Positions 7,392 through 14,475 of a stretch of DNA of 37,804 nucleotides are shown piece by piece (position 1 is the first letter of the stretch; every line of letters begins with the position of its first letter). Made by a program: the position numbers and the translations under genes. A model generated the notes under the pieces. The model saw nothing but the letters and a program-made list of their open reading frames with translations. It was not told the origin of the DNA and ran no database searches. The stretch comes from a virus: the IMG/VR virus record IMGVR_UViG_3300032288_001184, positions 1 through 37,804 of that record; one strand, written 5' to 3'.

Positions 7392-9875
7392 ATGAGCACA
7401 GGGCCACAAGTACAAGCACATCCAGCATCCATTGATGCGTACATCAGATTCGGTTGGTCACTCGTTCCCATTCCAGCAGGAACCAAGGGACCGCGCACAC
7501 CCGGTTGGAACCTCAAGCCCAACGCACTTAAATCACAAGCCGACTTGCCACCGGGCAACGGTATCGGTTTGGCCCACGCATACAGTGGAACGATGGCCCT
7601 TGACATCGATGACTGGGACACCACGGCCATGCTGCTTGGGCTGCAAGGCATCGACATTCAGGCGCTTTACAACGCCAATGATGCGGTGCACATTGACAGC
7701 GGTCGTGCGGGTCATGGCAAGCTGCTTTATGCGATGCCTTTGGGACTGGCGCTGCCATCGAAAAAGATCATTACCAATGGTGTGACCAGTTACGAATTGC
7801 GCTGCGCCACGGCCAACGGATTGACGGTGCAGGATGTACTGCCCCCATCAATTCACCCTGATACCAAGCAACCTTATTGCTGGGCAGGCAAGGGTCACTG
7901 GATGCGCTTACCAACGCTGCCGCAGCCATTACTCGATCTGTGGCAGGGCATGATCGAACAAGACAAGGTGCGATCCATCAGCACCGGTGATTCGATTGAC
8001 GCATCATGGGACGAGATTCGCAACGCTATCGAGTGCATCAACCCAAGCTGCTCACGCGAGGAATGGATCAGCGTAGGCATGGCCCTGCATTGGGCTGGCA
8101 CGCAGAGTGAGCAACTCGATCAGGCGTATCACTTGTGGCAAGAATGGAGCGCACAGAGCGAATCAAAATACCCCGGTGATCGTGAGATCGCGCATCAGTG
8201 GTTGTCGTTCAAAACCGACAAGGCCACCGCTGTTAAGTTGGGAACCCTTTTCCACATTGCACGCAAGTCAGGATGGACGCGCCCACTGCCCGATGCGACA
8301 TCATTGTTTGCCGCTGTTGACACCGCGCCCATCGCACCCAAAGACATCATGGCTGGCCTGCGTCCTGCGCCACCGGACATGGATATAAGTGTTTTCCCTA
8401 GTATCTTGCAAACCCGCGCACTTGAGATCAGCGACAGCGTGGGATGTGACCCACTGGTGCCTTTGTTCGCTGGTTTAAGCGCGGTTTGCGGGGTCATTGA
8501 TGCCCAGATGAGGCTTGAGTTGATGCCGGGCTTTAAAGTGCCGCCAGTGCTGTGGTTGATGACCTTGGGCGATCCCGCTGACAAGAAGTCACCCGGCTCA
8601 CGGCCCATGCTGGCCCCACTCAAAAACTTGGAAGCCGAAGACCGTCCACGCTACCAAAAGGAACTGCTCGATTGGGAGGGCAAAGAGGCAGCGTATGCGT
8701 CAGCCAAGAAGACATTCCTCGACTGGTCCGCATCACCTGATGCCATTCTTGGCGGTGACCAAGCACCAGTGGTTCCCGAGATGCCACCGCAGCCCGTACC
8801 AGTCAAAATCACGGTCAGCGACATCACCAGTCAGAAGCTGGTGCGCCATGCGTCTGAGCGTCCCCGTGGCTTGCTGTGTCACCTTGACGAGATGAACTCA
8901 TGGGTGCGTAAGTTGACCGATAAGACCAGCGGCGAGGATCGCTCTGCGTGGGTGGTGTCCTATGAGGCCGAGCGATATGAGATGGATCGTGTGGGCGCGG
9001 GGTCGATTCATGCTGAAAACTTGGCCGTGTCGATCTACGGGAACATCCAGCCCACGGTGTTCAGGCAAAGCATTGCCTCTCTCGCAGCGGATGGCCTGTT
9101 GCAACGATTTATACCAGCAATTTTGCGCGGCAACAAAACGCGCCTTGGTCATCCTATCCCCGAGTATTTGACAGCGGCTGCTGCATGGGAAAACACGCTG
9201 CGCTTGACCTTTGCGCTGCCACCTCAGACCTACAAGTTATCCCCAGAAGCATTCACAGCTTACCGTGAGTTCCAGTCATGGTACGAAGGGGCCAAGCAAG
9301 ACGAACGGCTGCTGCATTCGGGTGATGTGTTTATGACGGCCTTTGGCAAATTGGAAGGCACAGCGGGCCGATTGATTTTGCTGTTTCATGTCATCGAGAA
9401 CCCTTTCAACTTGATCGTGGCCGAGGATGTTGTCCACAGAGTGATTACCTTCATCAAGGGCTATTTGATCCCAGCATATCGCTATGCGTTTGGTGAGGTG
9501 GGTGGCACAAACACATTTGATGTGTGGGTCACGGACTACATCATTCACCACTGCGACAAACAAACGATCACGCTGTCAGAGATTAAGCGCGGTGGGCGCA
9601 GACAGTTCGATGGCATCAGCCCGTGGCAGCAGGATCAGTGGGTGCTTGGGGCCATGCAGATGTTGGAAACTGCCGGATGGGTGGTTCGCATGGATGACGG
9701 CAGTCGTGAGAACCAGCACCACGCACAGTGGGCCATCAATCCAGCCCTTGCGACACAGTTTGCCGAGCACCGTAAGCAGGTGATCGCGGCCAAGCAACGC
9801 CAGCTTGACGACATTTACAAACTCAGCACAAAAGGAAAGCCCCGTGTGTACGGGGCTGATGAGTTGGATGAATAA
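7392..9875 (+). CDS. Primase-polymerase / DUF3987 helicase fusion
   Basis: 827 aa from the ATG at 7392, which has AGGAAA upstream. The N-terminal part (about 10-200) is a bifunctional primase-polymerase domain with the metal-binding DID (D71, D73) and a GRAGHGK segment (H108). A PriCT-like helical domain follows at about 205-300 (SCSREEWISVGMALHWA). The rest is a DUF3987 region with a Walker-A-like GDPADKKSP and a Walker-B-like CHLDEMN. It probably primes and unwinds DNA for the family B polymerase. It is the only plus-strand gene in the left half of the genome, with its own hairpin-bearing leader and a bidirectional terminator immediately after its stop. Confidence 0.9.
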   Translation: MSTGPQVQAHPASIDAYIRFGWSLVPIPAGTKGPRTPGWNLKPNALKSQADLPPGNGIGLAHAYSGTMALDIDDWDTTAMLLGLQGIDIQALYNANDAVHIDSGRAGHGKLLYAMPLGLALPSKKIITNGVTSYELRCATANGLTVQDVLPPSIHPDTKQPYCWAGKGHWMRLPTLPQPLLDLWQGMIEQDKVRSISTGDSIDASWDEIRNAIECINPSCSREEWISVGMALHWAGTQSEQLDQAYHLWQEWSAQSESKYPGDREIAHQWLSFKTDKATAVKLGTLFHIARKSGWTRPLPDATSLFAAVDTAPIAPKDIMAGLRPAPPDMDISVFPSILQTRALEISDSVGCDPLVPLFAGLSAVCGVIDAQMRLELMPGFKVPPVLWLMTLGDPADKKSPGSRPMLAPLKNLEAEDRPRYQKELLDWEGKEAAYASAKKTFLDWSASPDAILGGDQAPVVPEMPPQPVPVKITVSDITSQKLVRHASERPRGLLCHLDEMNSWVRKLTDKTSGEDRSAWVVSYEAERYEMDRVGAGSIHAENLAVSIYGNIQPTVFRQSIASLAADGLLQRFIPAILRGNKTRLGHPIPEYLTAAAAWENTLRLTFALPPQTYKLSPEAFTAYREFQSWYEGAKQDERLLHSGDVFMTAFGKLEGTAGRLILLFHVIENPFNLIVAEDVVHRVITFIKGYLIPAYRYAFGEVGGTNTFDVWVTDYIIHHCDKQTITLSEIKRGGRRQFDGISPWQQDQWVLGAMQMLETAGWVVRMDDGSRENQHHAQWAINPALATQFAEHRKQVIAAKQRQLDDIYKLSTKGKPRVYGADELDE

Positions 9876-9898
9876 AGGGGGCACTGGCCCCCTTTTTT
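9875..9898. terminator. Bidirectional Rho-independent terminator
   Basis: AAGGGGGC and GCCCCCTT form an 8-bp stem with the loop ACTG, followed by six Ts on the plus strand. It overlaps the primase stop codon and the stop of the converging 23-codon ORF, and separates two convergent transcription units. Confidence 0.9.
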
Positions 9899-9968
9899 AT
9901 TTGAAGTAGACGGCGAATAAATAGCACACCATCGCAAAGCCCATGAGGTCTTCCATTAGTTCGATCAT
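9897..9968 (-). CDS. Tiny hydrophobic peptide (23 aa)
   Basis: The peptide MIELMEDLMGFAMVCYLFAV plus three more residues looks like a single membrane helix with an acidic N-terminal face. The ATG overlaps the stop codon of the upstream gene as ATGA and follows GGAGAAG, so it is well placed for translation. It is the last gene of the early operon, ending at the terminator. The function is unknown. Its short length leaves some doubt that it is a real gene. Confidence 0.5.
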   Translation of the reverse strand: MIELMEDLMGFAMVCYLFAVYFK

Positions 9969-10669
9969 GTGTTCTTCTCCTCTAGACCTTCGGTCGTCGC
10001 AAAATTCTTTGCTTTGAGTTTGGCTTCAATGGCATCCGCATAAACGTGCGTATCTTCCGAGACCAAAACACGACCTGTTGTTTTGCACCATATTTCACTT
10101 TTTTCCTCATCCGTCAGCCCAACCCATTCACGCTTTGGCTGTGCTGGCTGTGGGTGGGTGTAGAGAGGCTTCCAATATTTGCCAACAACTGAATATTGTT
10201 TTGCCGCCAAAGGAAACGCATTGCCGTATTCATCAAGCCACGCCACAGGCTCACCCTGCTCTTGCTTATCCATCACACATTCAATGCAACTGCAATATGA
10301 AGTGCCGCAGTTTTGTGGGCGTTTCTGCTCTTGCTTTGGCTTACCAACACAAGGACCAAACAAACCACACTTTTTACAGGTTCGCGGATATGCTTTGCCT
10401 TCAGCGCGTAAAGTTTCGTTACAGGTGCTGTCCTGCTCTTGCTTGGATTTGGTTCCCTCATTGATGAGGCTACCATCCTGCTCTTGCTTGGCTAGTGCTT
10501 CTTTAATCGACATAAGCGCTCTTGCTGCAATGCCAATAAATTTCCACGCTTGTCGTGCGCGCCACTCAGTCATGGCTTCATCACTTTCTTGCCCTGTGCC
10601 AGACATTCCAGCGAGTGTGATTTCTTCCAGCGCATCAAGCGCCAGCTTCATTACTTCTTGGTTTGTCAT
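9965..10669 (-). CDS. KQEQ-repeat phage protein
   Basis: 234 aa. The N-terminal helix begins MTNQEVMKLALDALEEI. Four KQEQ tetrapeptides then punctuate the middle (AKQEQDG, SKQEQDS, PKQEQKR, DKQEQGEPVAW), with cysteine-rich stretches between them (CKKCGLFGPC and CGTSYCSCIEC) that could bind zinc. The C-terminal part carries YTHPQPAQPKREWVGLTDEE. Modular proteins like this occur in many Burkholderiales phages and prophages, but their function is unknown. The start at 10669 follows AAGGAGTAAGAA. It is related to the gene at 10996-11706 and shares DNA-level repeats with it. Confidence 0.8.
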   Translation of the reverse strand: MTNQEVMKLALDALEEITLAGMSGTGQESDEAMTEWRARQAWKFIGIAARALMSIKEALAKQEQDGSLINEGTKSKQEQDSTCNETLRAEGKAYPRTCKKCGLFGPCVGKPKQEQKRPQNCGTSYCSCIECVMDKQEQGEPVAWLDEYGNAFPLAAKQYSVVGKYWKPLYTHPQPAQPKREWVGLTDEEKSEIWCKTTGRVLVSEDTHVYADAIEAKLKAKNFATTEGLEEKNT

Positions 10670-10672
10670 TTC

Positions 10673-10978
10673 TTACTCCTTAATGCCGTGGGCGGCTTTG
10701 ATTGCTCTGGCTATTGCTCGATCACAGTCGCGCCGTTGAGTTTCAACTGGAAACATCCAAGTAGAAAAACTGTTCGCAATGGTGTCAAGCTGCTCATCCG
10801 TCAGCGGCTTGAGATGCGTAGCAGAGCTATCGCGTTGTTGTGGTTGTACTGATTTTGAATAACCCAACATTGCTGATGTATTAATTAAGTTAATCAAAAC
10901 ATCTACATCTACGTTTTTTAAAGCGTGAGGCTCTGTTCTCACAATAATTGCGGCACATTCTTCTTTTGAAATAAGCAT
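10673..10978 (-). CDS. Hypothetical protein with LTDEQ module
   Basis: 101 aa. It opens MLISKEECAAIIVRTEPHAL. The C-terminal half contains LKPLTDEQLDTIANSF, the same kind of module as the GLTDEE segment of the neighbouring KQEQ-repeat proteins, and ends RAIARAIKAAHGIKE, a helix common at the ends of such proteins. Both neighbours lie within 20 bp, so it belongs to the operon. No function recognised. Confidence 0.72.
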   Translation of the reverse strand: MLISKEECAAIIVRTEPHALKNVDVDVLINLINTSAMLGYSKSVQPQQRDSSATHLKPLTDEQLDTIANSFSTWMFPVETQRRDCDRAIARAIKAAHGIKE

Positions 10979-10995
10979 TGTTTTCTTTCGTTAAA

Positions 10996-11706
10996 TTACT
11001 CAACCAATTTAAGCGCGTCACGCAGCGAAGCAAGATGTCTTGCCTTCACGCTAGATACCGCCCTGCTAGGAATATCCTTTGATTTACTGTCTGCACTCAA
11101 TGCGCCGCCTAATTTAAAGTCAGCGTGTTCCACTAAGCGTTTTGCACAATCCAAAACTTTCTTTGTTTGCTCATCCATCAGCCCAACCAATGTTCGTTGT
11201 TGTTGCGTGGTGTAGAGGCTTATCAACTGATTGATTTCTGCTTTTACCTCGCACCATGTAACTTCGTCCGCAGAAAACCCGCGCTTACTCCAATCTTTGA
11301 AACGGCGATACATCTGCGTAACGATCTCGTCGGCGCGACTGTCATCCCATGCCACAGGCTCACTCTGCTCTTGCTTTGGTTGGAGTGGTTGTGGGTTGAT
11401 TAACTCAGCATTTGGATCACGCATTGCATTTTCAGCCTCAATGCGTGTTGCAAACGGCCCCTTGATTGCACAAAACTCTTGCGGCGCTGTTTCTTCGTAC
11501 ACAAAATATCCGTTTTTCGCTTTGTTGTACCCAACCATTACGCATAAATCCGATTCAATCTCAGACTCACCATGCTCTTGCTTGGCTAGTGCTTCTTCTA
11601 GGGCTTTGATAACGTATTCAGCACCGCTATCATCGCACCATGGGCCATATTCATCTCGATAGTCTTGTATGACCTCAAGCGCCAGTTCTAGTGTTTCTTT
11701 ACTCAT
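10996..11706 (-). CDS. KQEQ-repeat phage protein, paralogue
   Basis: 236 aa. It starts MSKETLELALEVIQDYRDE, continues with EALAKQEHGE and later PKQEQSEPVAWDD, and carries an LVGLMDEQTKK module near residue 180. It shares its plan and short DNA repeats with the gene at 9965-10669: a helical start, KQEQ/EPVAW joints and a LTDE-like module. Its ATG overlaps the stop codon of the 32-aa gene upstream as ATGA. It probably arose by duplication and shuffling of modules. Function unknown. Confidence 0.78.
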   Translation of the reverse strand: MSKETLELALEVIQDYRDEYGPWCDDSGAEYVIKALEEALAKQEHGESEIESDLCVMVGYNKAKNGYFVYEETAPQEFCAIKGPFATRIEAENAMRDPNAELINPQPLQPKQEQSEPVAWDDSRADEIVTQMYRRFKDWSKRGFSADEVTWCEVKAEINQLISLYTTQQQRTLVGLMDEQTKKVLDCAKRLVEHADFKLGGALSADSKSKDIPSRAVSSVKARHLASLRDALKLVE

Positions 11707-11801
11707 AGAGGTGCATCCTCAAAGTTGTCAGGGTTAAACTTGGGCACACGGATGCCCTTGTCGAGTGGGTTGGGGAAAGGGGGAAAGGGCCAGTTAGTCA
11801 T
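11703..11801 (-). CDS. Proline-rich 32-aa peptide, coupled
   Basis: It starts MTNWPFPPFPNPLDKGIRVP. The ATG overlaps the upstream gene by 8 bp and the stop overlaps the downstream ATG as ATGA. The double coupling supports real translation even without a strong ribosome-binding site. The proline-rich start is unusual and no family is recognised. Confidence 0.5.
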   Translation of the reverse strand: MTNWPFPPFPNPLDKGIRVPKFNPDNFEDAPL

Positions 11802-11988
11802 AGGTCAACCCCAAGTCTCTGGCGTTCTGGGATTTGCGTTCCAGTGCTTCATTGGCACGCAATAAGTTGAATAGCGCATACATGTCGAGTAGGCGCATCA
11901 CCACGATACGGCGACCCTCGGTGTCGTCATAAATGGTTTCGTAGGTGCAGCGTTCGCGGACGTGCTTTTCAAAATCAGCTAGGGTCAT
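11794..11988 (-). CDS. Small acidic/basic hypothetical protein
   Basis: 64 aa from the ATG at 11988, chosen because it overlaps the upstream stop as ATGA and follows GGAGAAACT. It starts MTLADFEKHVRERCTYETIY and contains a probable helix DMYALFNLLRANEALERKS. No recognised family. It is part of the string of short coupled genes in the early operon, where host-takeover factors are usually found. Confidence 0.7.
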   Translation of the reverse strand: MTLADFEKHVRERCTYETIYDDTEGRRIVVMRLLDMYALFNLLRANEALERKSQNARDLGLTYD

Positions 11989-12167
11989 TGCAGTTTCTCC
12001 AATTTCCACTCGGTGTATCGGTATTCATACAAGTTCAGTAATCCGAAAAAGTGCGTGCCAACTTTTACACGCTCGATCTGACGATGCCATATTTCTGGCA
12101 TGTATTTGTCGGGTCTGTTGATGATTCGCGTGAACTCATCTTCAAAAGTTGTAAATGCTGGCGTCAT
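11985..12167 (-). CDS. Hypothetical 60-aa protein
   Basis: It starts MTPAFTTFEDEFTRIINRPD and is rich in aromatic residues in its second half (HFFGLLNLYEYRYTEW). Its ATG overlaps the upstream stop as ATGA, and its stop overlaps the downstream ATG the same way. No family recognised; probably a compact globular early protein. Confidence 0.65.
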   Translation of the reverse strand: MTPAFTTFEDEFTRIINRPDKYMPEIWHRQIERVKVGTHFFGLLNLYEYRYTEWKLEKLQ

Positions 12168-12388
12168 TGCATCTTCTCCTGAATGTCCGATGGGTCAACC
12201 ATCATCATGTTTTGAAAGTACACCGCGAAGCTGGCGCGTGTGTCATCGGGAAAGGGCATTAAGTTCACCCGGGTCATGGCTTCTTGCATGGCGCTGTTCC
12301 AGCCGCTCACGAATACAAACTTTGCGGCGTCTGTGGGGTTTAGCCCAAGGTCGCCATAGAGGCGGTCATAGTGTTCTAGTGCGTTCAT
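12164..12388 (-). CDS. Hypothetical 74-aa early protein
   Basis: It starts MNALEHYDRLYGDLGLNP and contains FVFVSGWNSAMQEAMTRV. The FxxGW..A segment resembles small phage proteins of unknown role in which a conserved Gly-Trp precedes a helix. AAAGGA lies about 10 nt upstream of the ATG, and the Shine-Dalgarno sequence sits inside the preceding duplicated leader. It is ATGA-coupled to the next gene. Confidence 0.7.
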   Translation of the reverse strand: MNALEHYDRLYGDLGLNPTDAAKFVFVSGWNSAMQEAMTRVNLMPFPDDTRASFAVYFQNMMMVDPSDIQEKMQ

Positions 12389-12477
12389 TTTTCACAGTCC
12401 TTTTGAAAGAGGGTCGATTGACATGACTCAATCGGTTTTAGTTTGCAGACGCAAATTGAAAGAGGGTCGCGAGACAT
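12385..12477 (-). CDS. Possible 30-aa cysteine-rich leader peptide
   Basis: An ORF of 30 codons (starting MSRDPLSICVCKLKPIESCQ, five Cys in all) spans the tandem duplication at 12403-12497 and ends with an ATGA overlap on the gene at 12388. The start has only a weak ribosome-binding site. It may be a leader peptide that couples translation, or a chance result of the duplication. Confidence 0.3.
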   Translation of the reverse strand: MSRDPLSICVCKLKPIESCQSTLFQKDCEK

Positions 12478-12497
12478 GACTCAATCGGTTTTTGTTT
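12403..12497. repeat. Tandem duplication of the 3' end of the HTH gene
   Basis: Positions 12403-12444 and 12456-12497 are near-identical, offset by 53 bp; both read TTGAAAGAGGGTCG, then a short variable stretch, then GACATGACTCAATCGGTTTT. The second copy covers the stop codon of the HTH gene. The first copy contains a 7-bp inverted repeat, CGATTGA/TCAATCG, that is broken in the second. Confidence 0.85.
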
Positions 12498-12741
12498 TCG
12501 ATGGGCGACCGCGCTTGCTTGCAACTTTGGGTGCACTGGGCGCGGGCAAAAAAGAATCGTGAAGCGCGGGGTTCATGGCTTCGACCATGCCCAGCACCTC
12601 GAGCAGTCGGGCGACAGCGGCGGTCGGTTTGCGGTCACCCGCTGCCCATTTGCGAAAAGTGAAAACGGGGACGCCCAGATAGGCGGCGGCTTGGGATTCG
12701 TCAAGGTTTAGGCGACTTTGTAGCGATTTAAATGGGTTCAT
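12481..12741 (-). CDS. HTH DNA-binding protein (Cro/antitoxin-like)
   Basis: 86 aa. Residues 14-50 (ESQAAAYLGVPVFTFRKWAAGDRKP...LLEVL) form a helix-turn-helix like those of XRE or HigA/MqsA-type regulators. A proline/alanine stretch and a basic tail (KRGRPSKTKTD) with an AT-hook-like GRP follow. It is a good candidate for a phage regulator and an alternative to the AP2-like protein as the factor that binds the ACCC-N3-GGGT palindromes. A minus-strand terminator lies just upstream, so it may have its own promoter. Confidence 0.8.
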   Translation of the reverse strand: MNPFKSLQSRLNLDESQAAAYLGVPVFTFRKWAAGDRKPTAAVARLLEVLGMVEAMNPALHDSFLPAPSAPKVASKRGRPSKTKTD

Positions 12742-12763
12742 AGGATCAGGCTTTCACAGGGTC

Positions 12764-12791
12764 AAAAAAGCCCCTAGCGCGGGACTAGGGG
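12764..12791 (-). terminator. Rho-independent terminator, minus strand
   Basis: CCCCTAG (12771-12777) pairs with CTAGGGG (12785-12791); on the minus strand the stem is followed by CTTTTTTG. It lies between the 20-aa peptide gene and the HTH gene, splitting the leftward early region into two units or allowing partial read-through. Confidence 0.85.
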
Positions 12792-12798
12792 TGCTGGG

Positions 12799-12861
12799 TT
12801 ACAGGTCTAAAAGGTGAGCGATTAGGGCGGCGATTATGAGGGCGGCTATCCCTGCAATCAT
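12799..12861 (-). CDS. Tiny hydrophobic peptide (20 aa)
   Basis: It begins MIAGIAALIIAALIAH and is almost entirely hydrophobic, long enough for one membrane helix. The ATG overlaps the upstream stop as ATGA and the stop lies just before the terminator. It mirrors the 23-aa peptide at 9897-9968 in size, coupling and operon-end position. It could be a membrane-active toxin-like peptide or a chance ORF. Confidence 0.42.
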   Translation of the reverse strand: MIAGIAALIIAALIAHLLDL

Positions 12862-13037
12862 CGCCGCGCCTCACTGCGCCCAATTTCAATTAAGCGGCGG
12901 CACTCGGTTACATCTTTGGGGTTTTCACTCGATAGCATGGCGCGGATGTGCTGCGCCTCTGCGCGTGCTTTGTCGGGGTTTTGGGCGCGTTCATACCTGC
13001 GACCCGTTTCGATATATTCGCTTTCTGTGTGGTTCAT
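12858..13037 (-). CDS. Small charged hypothetical protein
   Basis: 59 aa, starting MNHTESEYIETGRRYERAQN and ending LIEIGRSEARR. It is highly charged and predicted to be all helical. It is ATGA-coupled to both neighbours. No recognised family or function. Confidence 0.65.
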   Translation of the reverse strand: MNHTESEYIETGRRYERAQNPDKARAEAQHIRAMLSSENPKDVTECRRLIEIGRSEARR

Positions 13038-13483
13038 TTCATAGCCTCATTTAGGATGCACTGGGCGTTGTCAATGTCACCCGCTGCAAGCGCATCAAGG
13101 GCGGCGCGGATTTGCTTTTTTAACCCTGCGACAGTTTGCGCGGGCTTTTTAACTGGTGTATTTAAAAACTCGGGCACATAGTCGGGATTGACATCTTCCA
13201 CGCATTCAGGGATTGACGCATCAAGCATGGGTGCGGGTTTATGGTAATTGGGGCAACCGTGCTCAATGCCGTGGTGCATCAATCGGCTATTTAAGCCGTT
13301 GAACAGTGACACATAGTCAGCGGTACTCATGCCAATTTCAAAGGCAGGATAAGAGCGTTTTAAATTAACGCTGCTCAGTGCCTCGGGTTTATGCTTTTTA
13401 GGCTTTGCAAGTATGTCCCGCATCGCTTGAGCGTTTTCTGGTTTGACCTTATAGCGGGTGCTTGCATGTGTGAATTCGATCAT
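13034..13483 (-). CDS. Hypothetical 149-aa early protein
   Basis: It starts MIEFTHASTRYKVKPENAQA. A central region (EIGMSTADYVSLFNGLNSRL) and a His/Cys stretch (HHGIEHGCPNYHKP) are followed by a C-terminal helical hairpin (GLKKQIRAALDALAAGD) that resembles short TPR-like or oligomerising helices. GGAGAATG precedes the ATG. No family recognised. It is the longest gene in this early unit. Confidence 0.72.
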   Translation of the reverse strand: MIEFTHASTRYKVKPENAQAMRDILAKPKKHKPEALSSVNLKRSYPAFEIGMSTADYVSLFNGLNSRLMHHGIEHGCPNYHKPAPMLDASIPECVEDVNPDYVPEFLNTPVKKPAQTVAGLKKQIRAALDALAAGDIDNAQCILNEAMK

Positions 13484-13551
13484 TTTTCATTCTCCAAATT
13501 GGGGGTGCGGCGTTGTAAGAACTTGCAAGAATCAAGGCCGTGGGGTATCAC

Positions 13552-13698
13552 TTAAACAGCACCGAGGCGGCGCAGGGCTACAAAATGCAATTTGATCTGG
13601 GTTTGTGTCATGTATGCGGACGGCTGCGCGGCGCTGCGTTTGATCTCGGCAACGGTCAACAGACCCAGCAGGGCGGCAAGGTATTTTTGGCGGGTCAT
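13552..13698 (-). CDS. Hypothetical 48-aa protein
   Basis: It starts MTRQKYLAALLGLLTVAEIK and ends FVALRRLGAV. The N-terminal third is moderately hydrophobic and the C-terminal half basic. The ATG overlaps the upstream stop as ATGA. Function unknown; short but consistent with the coupled arrangement of the operon. Confidence 0.6.
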   Translation of the reverse strand: MTRQKYLAALLGLLTVAEIKRSAAQPSAYMTQTQIKLHFVALRRLGAV

Positions 13699-13961
13699 TG
13701 AGTCATTTCCTTAAACTGTTTTACGGTTAAATTGCGGGCGCGGAAGTTGTCGCCAGTTTGACAAAAACACGAATACACGGTTTCCCCGTGTTCATTGCTT
13801 CGCAAAGGCTCACCAACTAAAAAAGAACCCCTACCCATAGCGCGGGGCGGTACACATTCCAGCATGTTCCAATACATCGCCTCGGTGGTAGGAATCCACG
13901 TTTCGGGCGCGGCGTCCATTGCGTCCCAAAGGGCTTGCCATTCGAGTAATTCGGCGCTCAT
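13695..13961 (-). CDS. Hypothetical 88-aa protein
   Basis: It starts MSAELLEWQALWDAMDAAPE; the middle has MYWNMLECVPPRAMGRG and the end has CFCQTGDNFRARNLTVKQF. The PPRAMGRGSFLVGEP..SNEHGE..Y segment resembles small phage proteins with a compact beta fold, but no function is known. It is ATGA-coupled on both sides. Confidence 0.7.
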   Translation of the reverse strand: MSAELLEWQALWDAMDAAPETWIPTTEAMYWNMLECVPPRAMGRGSFLVGEPLRSNEHGETVYSCFCQTGDNFRARNLTVKQFKEMTQ

Positions 13962-14248
13962 GCTGTCACCTCGCTACGAAGTTCGTTAAGACGGGCGCAA
14001 AGTTCGCGCAGGTTGTACGACTGAAACACAATTCCCCCTCCATATTGTTTATTGTGGAATTTGCGCCCGCCTTGAGCACGCGAACGGGCAAGGGCAAGAT
14101 CGTATTTGCGGGATGTGTCAATCCACACTTCGGCGTCAAGTTCGACGTCTGTGTTCAATGCCAAAAAGTGCAACACATAACGGGGATTACCGTTTGTGTC
14201 GTTGCTCACTCGATCAAAGTGTTCGGGGGTTATGGTTCGATCAGTCAT
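13958..14248 (-). CDS. Hypothetical 96-aa early protein
   Basis: It starts MTDRTITPEHFDRVSNDTNG and contains RYVLHFLALN and YNLRELCARLNEL. The ATG at 14248 is preferred over a TTG two codons upstream because GGAGT is correctly spaced from it. Strands alternate with one C-terminal helix. No known family. It is the second gene after the consensus leftward promoter. Confidence 0.72.
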   Translation of the reverse strand: MTDRTITPEHFDRVSNDTNGNPRYVLHFLALNTDVELDAEVWIDTSRKYDLALARSRAQGGRKFHNKQYGGGIVFQSYNLRELCARLNELRSEVTA

Positions 14249-14274
14249 TTTCAATTACTCCTAAAAATTACGGG

Positions 14275-14415
14275 TTACAGGGAAAAGGCAAACACGGTTA
14301 AAAGGTACAGGGCGACAGCGAAGATCAGCGCCCCACCAATCACCGCCCATTCGCTAGGCTCGGTGGGTGTCACTGGGTCGGGGGTGTAGTGCTGGGCGTG
14401 GTTTGAATGTTTCAT
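14275..14415 (-). CDS. Single-pass membrane protein, first gene of early operon
   Basis: 46 aa. A polar N-terminal part (MKHSNHAQHYTPDPVTPTEP) is followed by one long hydrophobic helix, WAVIGGALIFAVALYLLTVF. GGAGTAAATGTA precedes the ATG, and the perfect promoter at 14448-14475 puts the transcript start about 26 nt upstream. As the first product of the repressed early promoter it may act at the host membrane early in infection. Function inferred from position only. Confidence 0.68.
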   Translation of the reverse strand: MKHSNHAQHYTPDPVTPTEPSEWAVIGGALIFAVALYLLTVFAFSL

Positions 14416-14447
14416 TACATTTACTCCGTTTGGTTGTTGATGTCTCT

Positions 14448-14475
14448 ATTATATACCCGCTGGGTTCATTGTCAA
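14448..14475 (-). promoter_or_regulatory. Consensus sigma-70 leftward early promoter
   Basis: On the minus strand TTGACA (14470-14475) and TATAAT (14448-14453) are perfect -35 and -10 boxes 16 bp apart. One ACCC-N3-GGGT palindrome fills the spacer and a second abuts the -35 box. The first downstream gene starts at 14415. Confidence 0.9.

Noticed and set aside
7026-7421. Longer version of the small DNA-binding protein starting at 7421
   Set aside because: It would read through the divergent promoter and the 7318-7343 hairpin and overlap the primase gene; the 67-aa form fits the domain.
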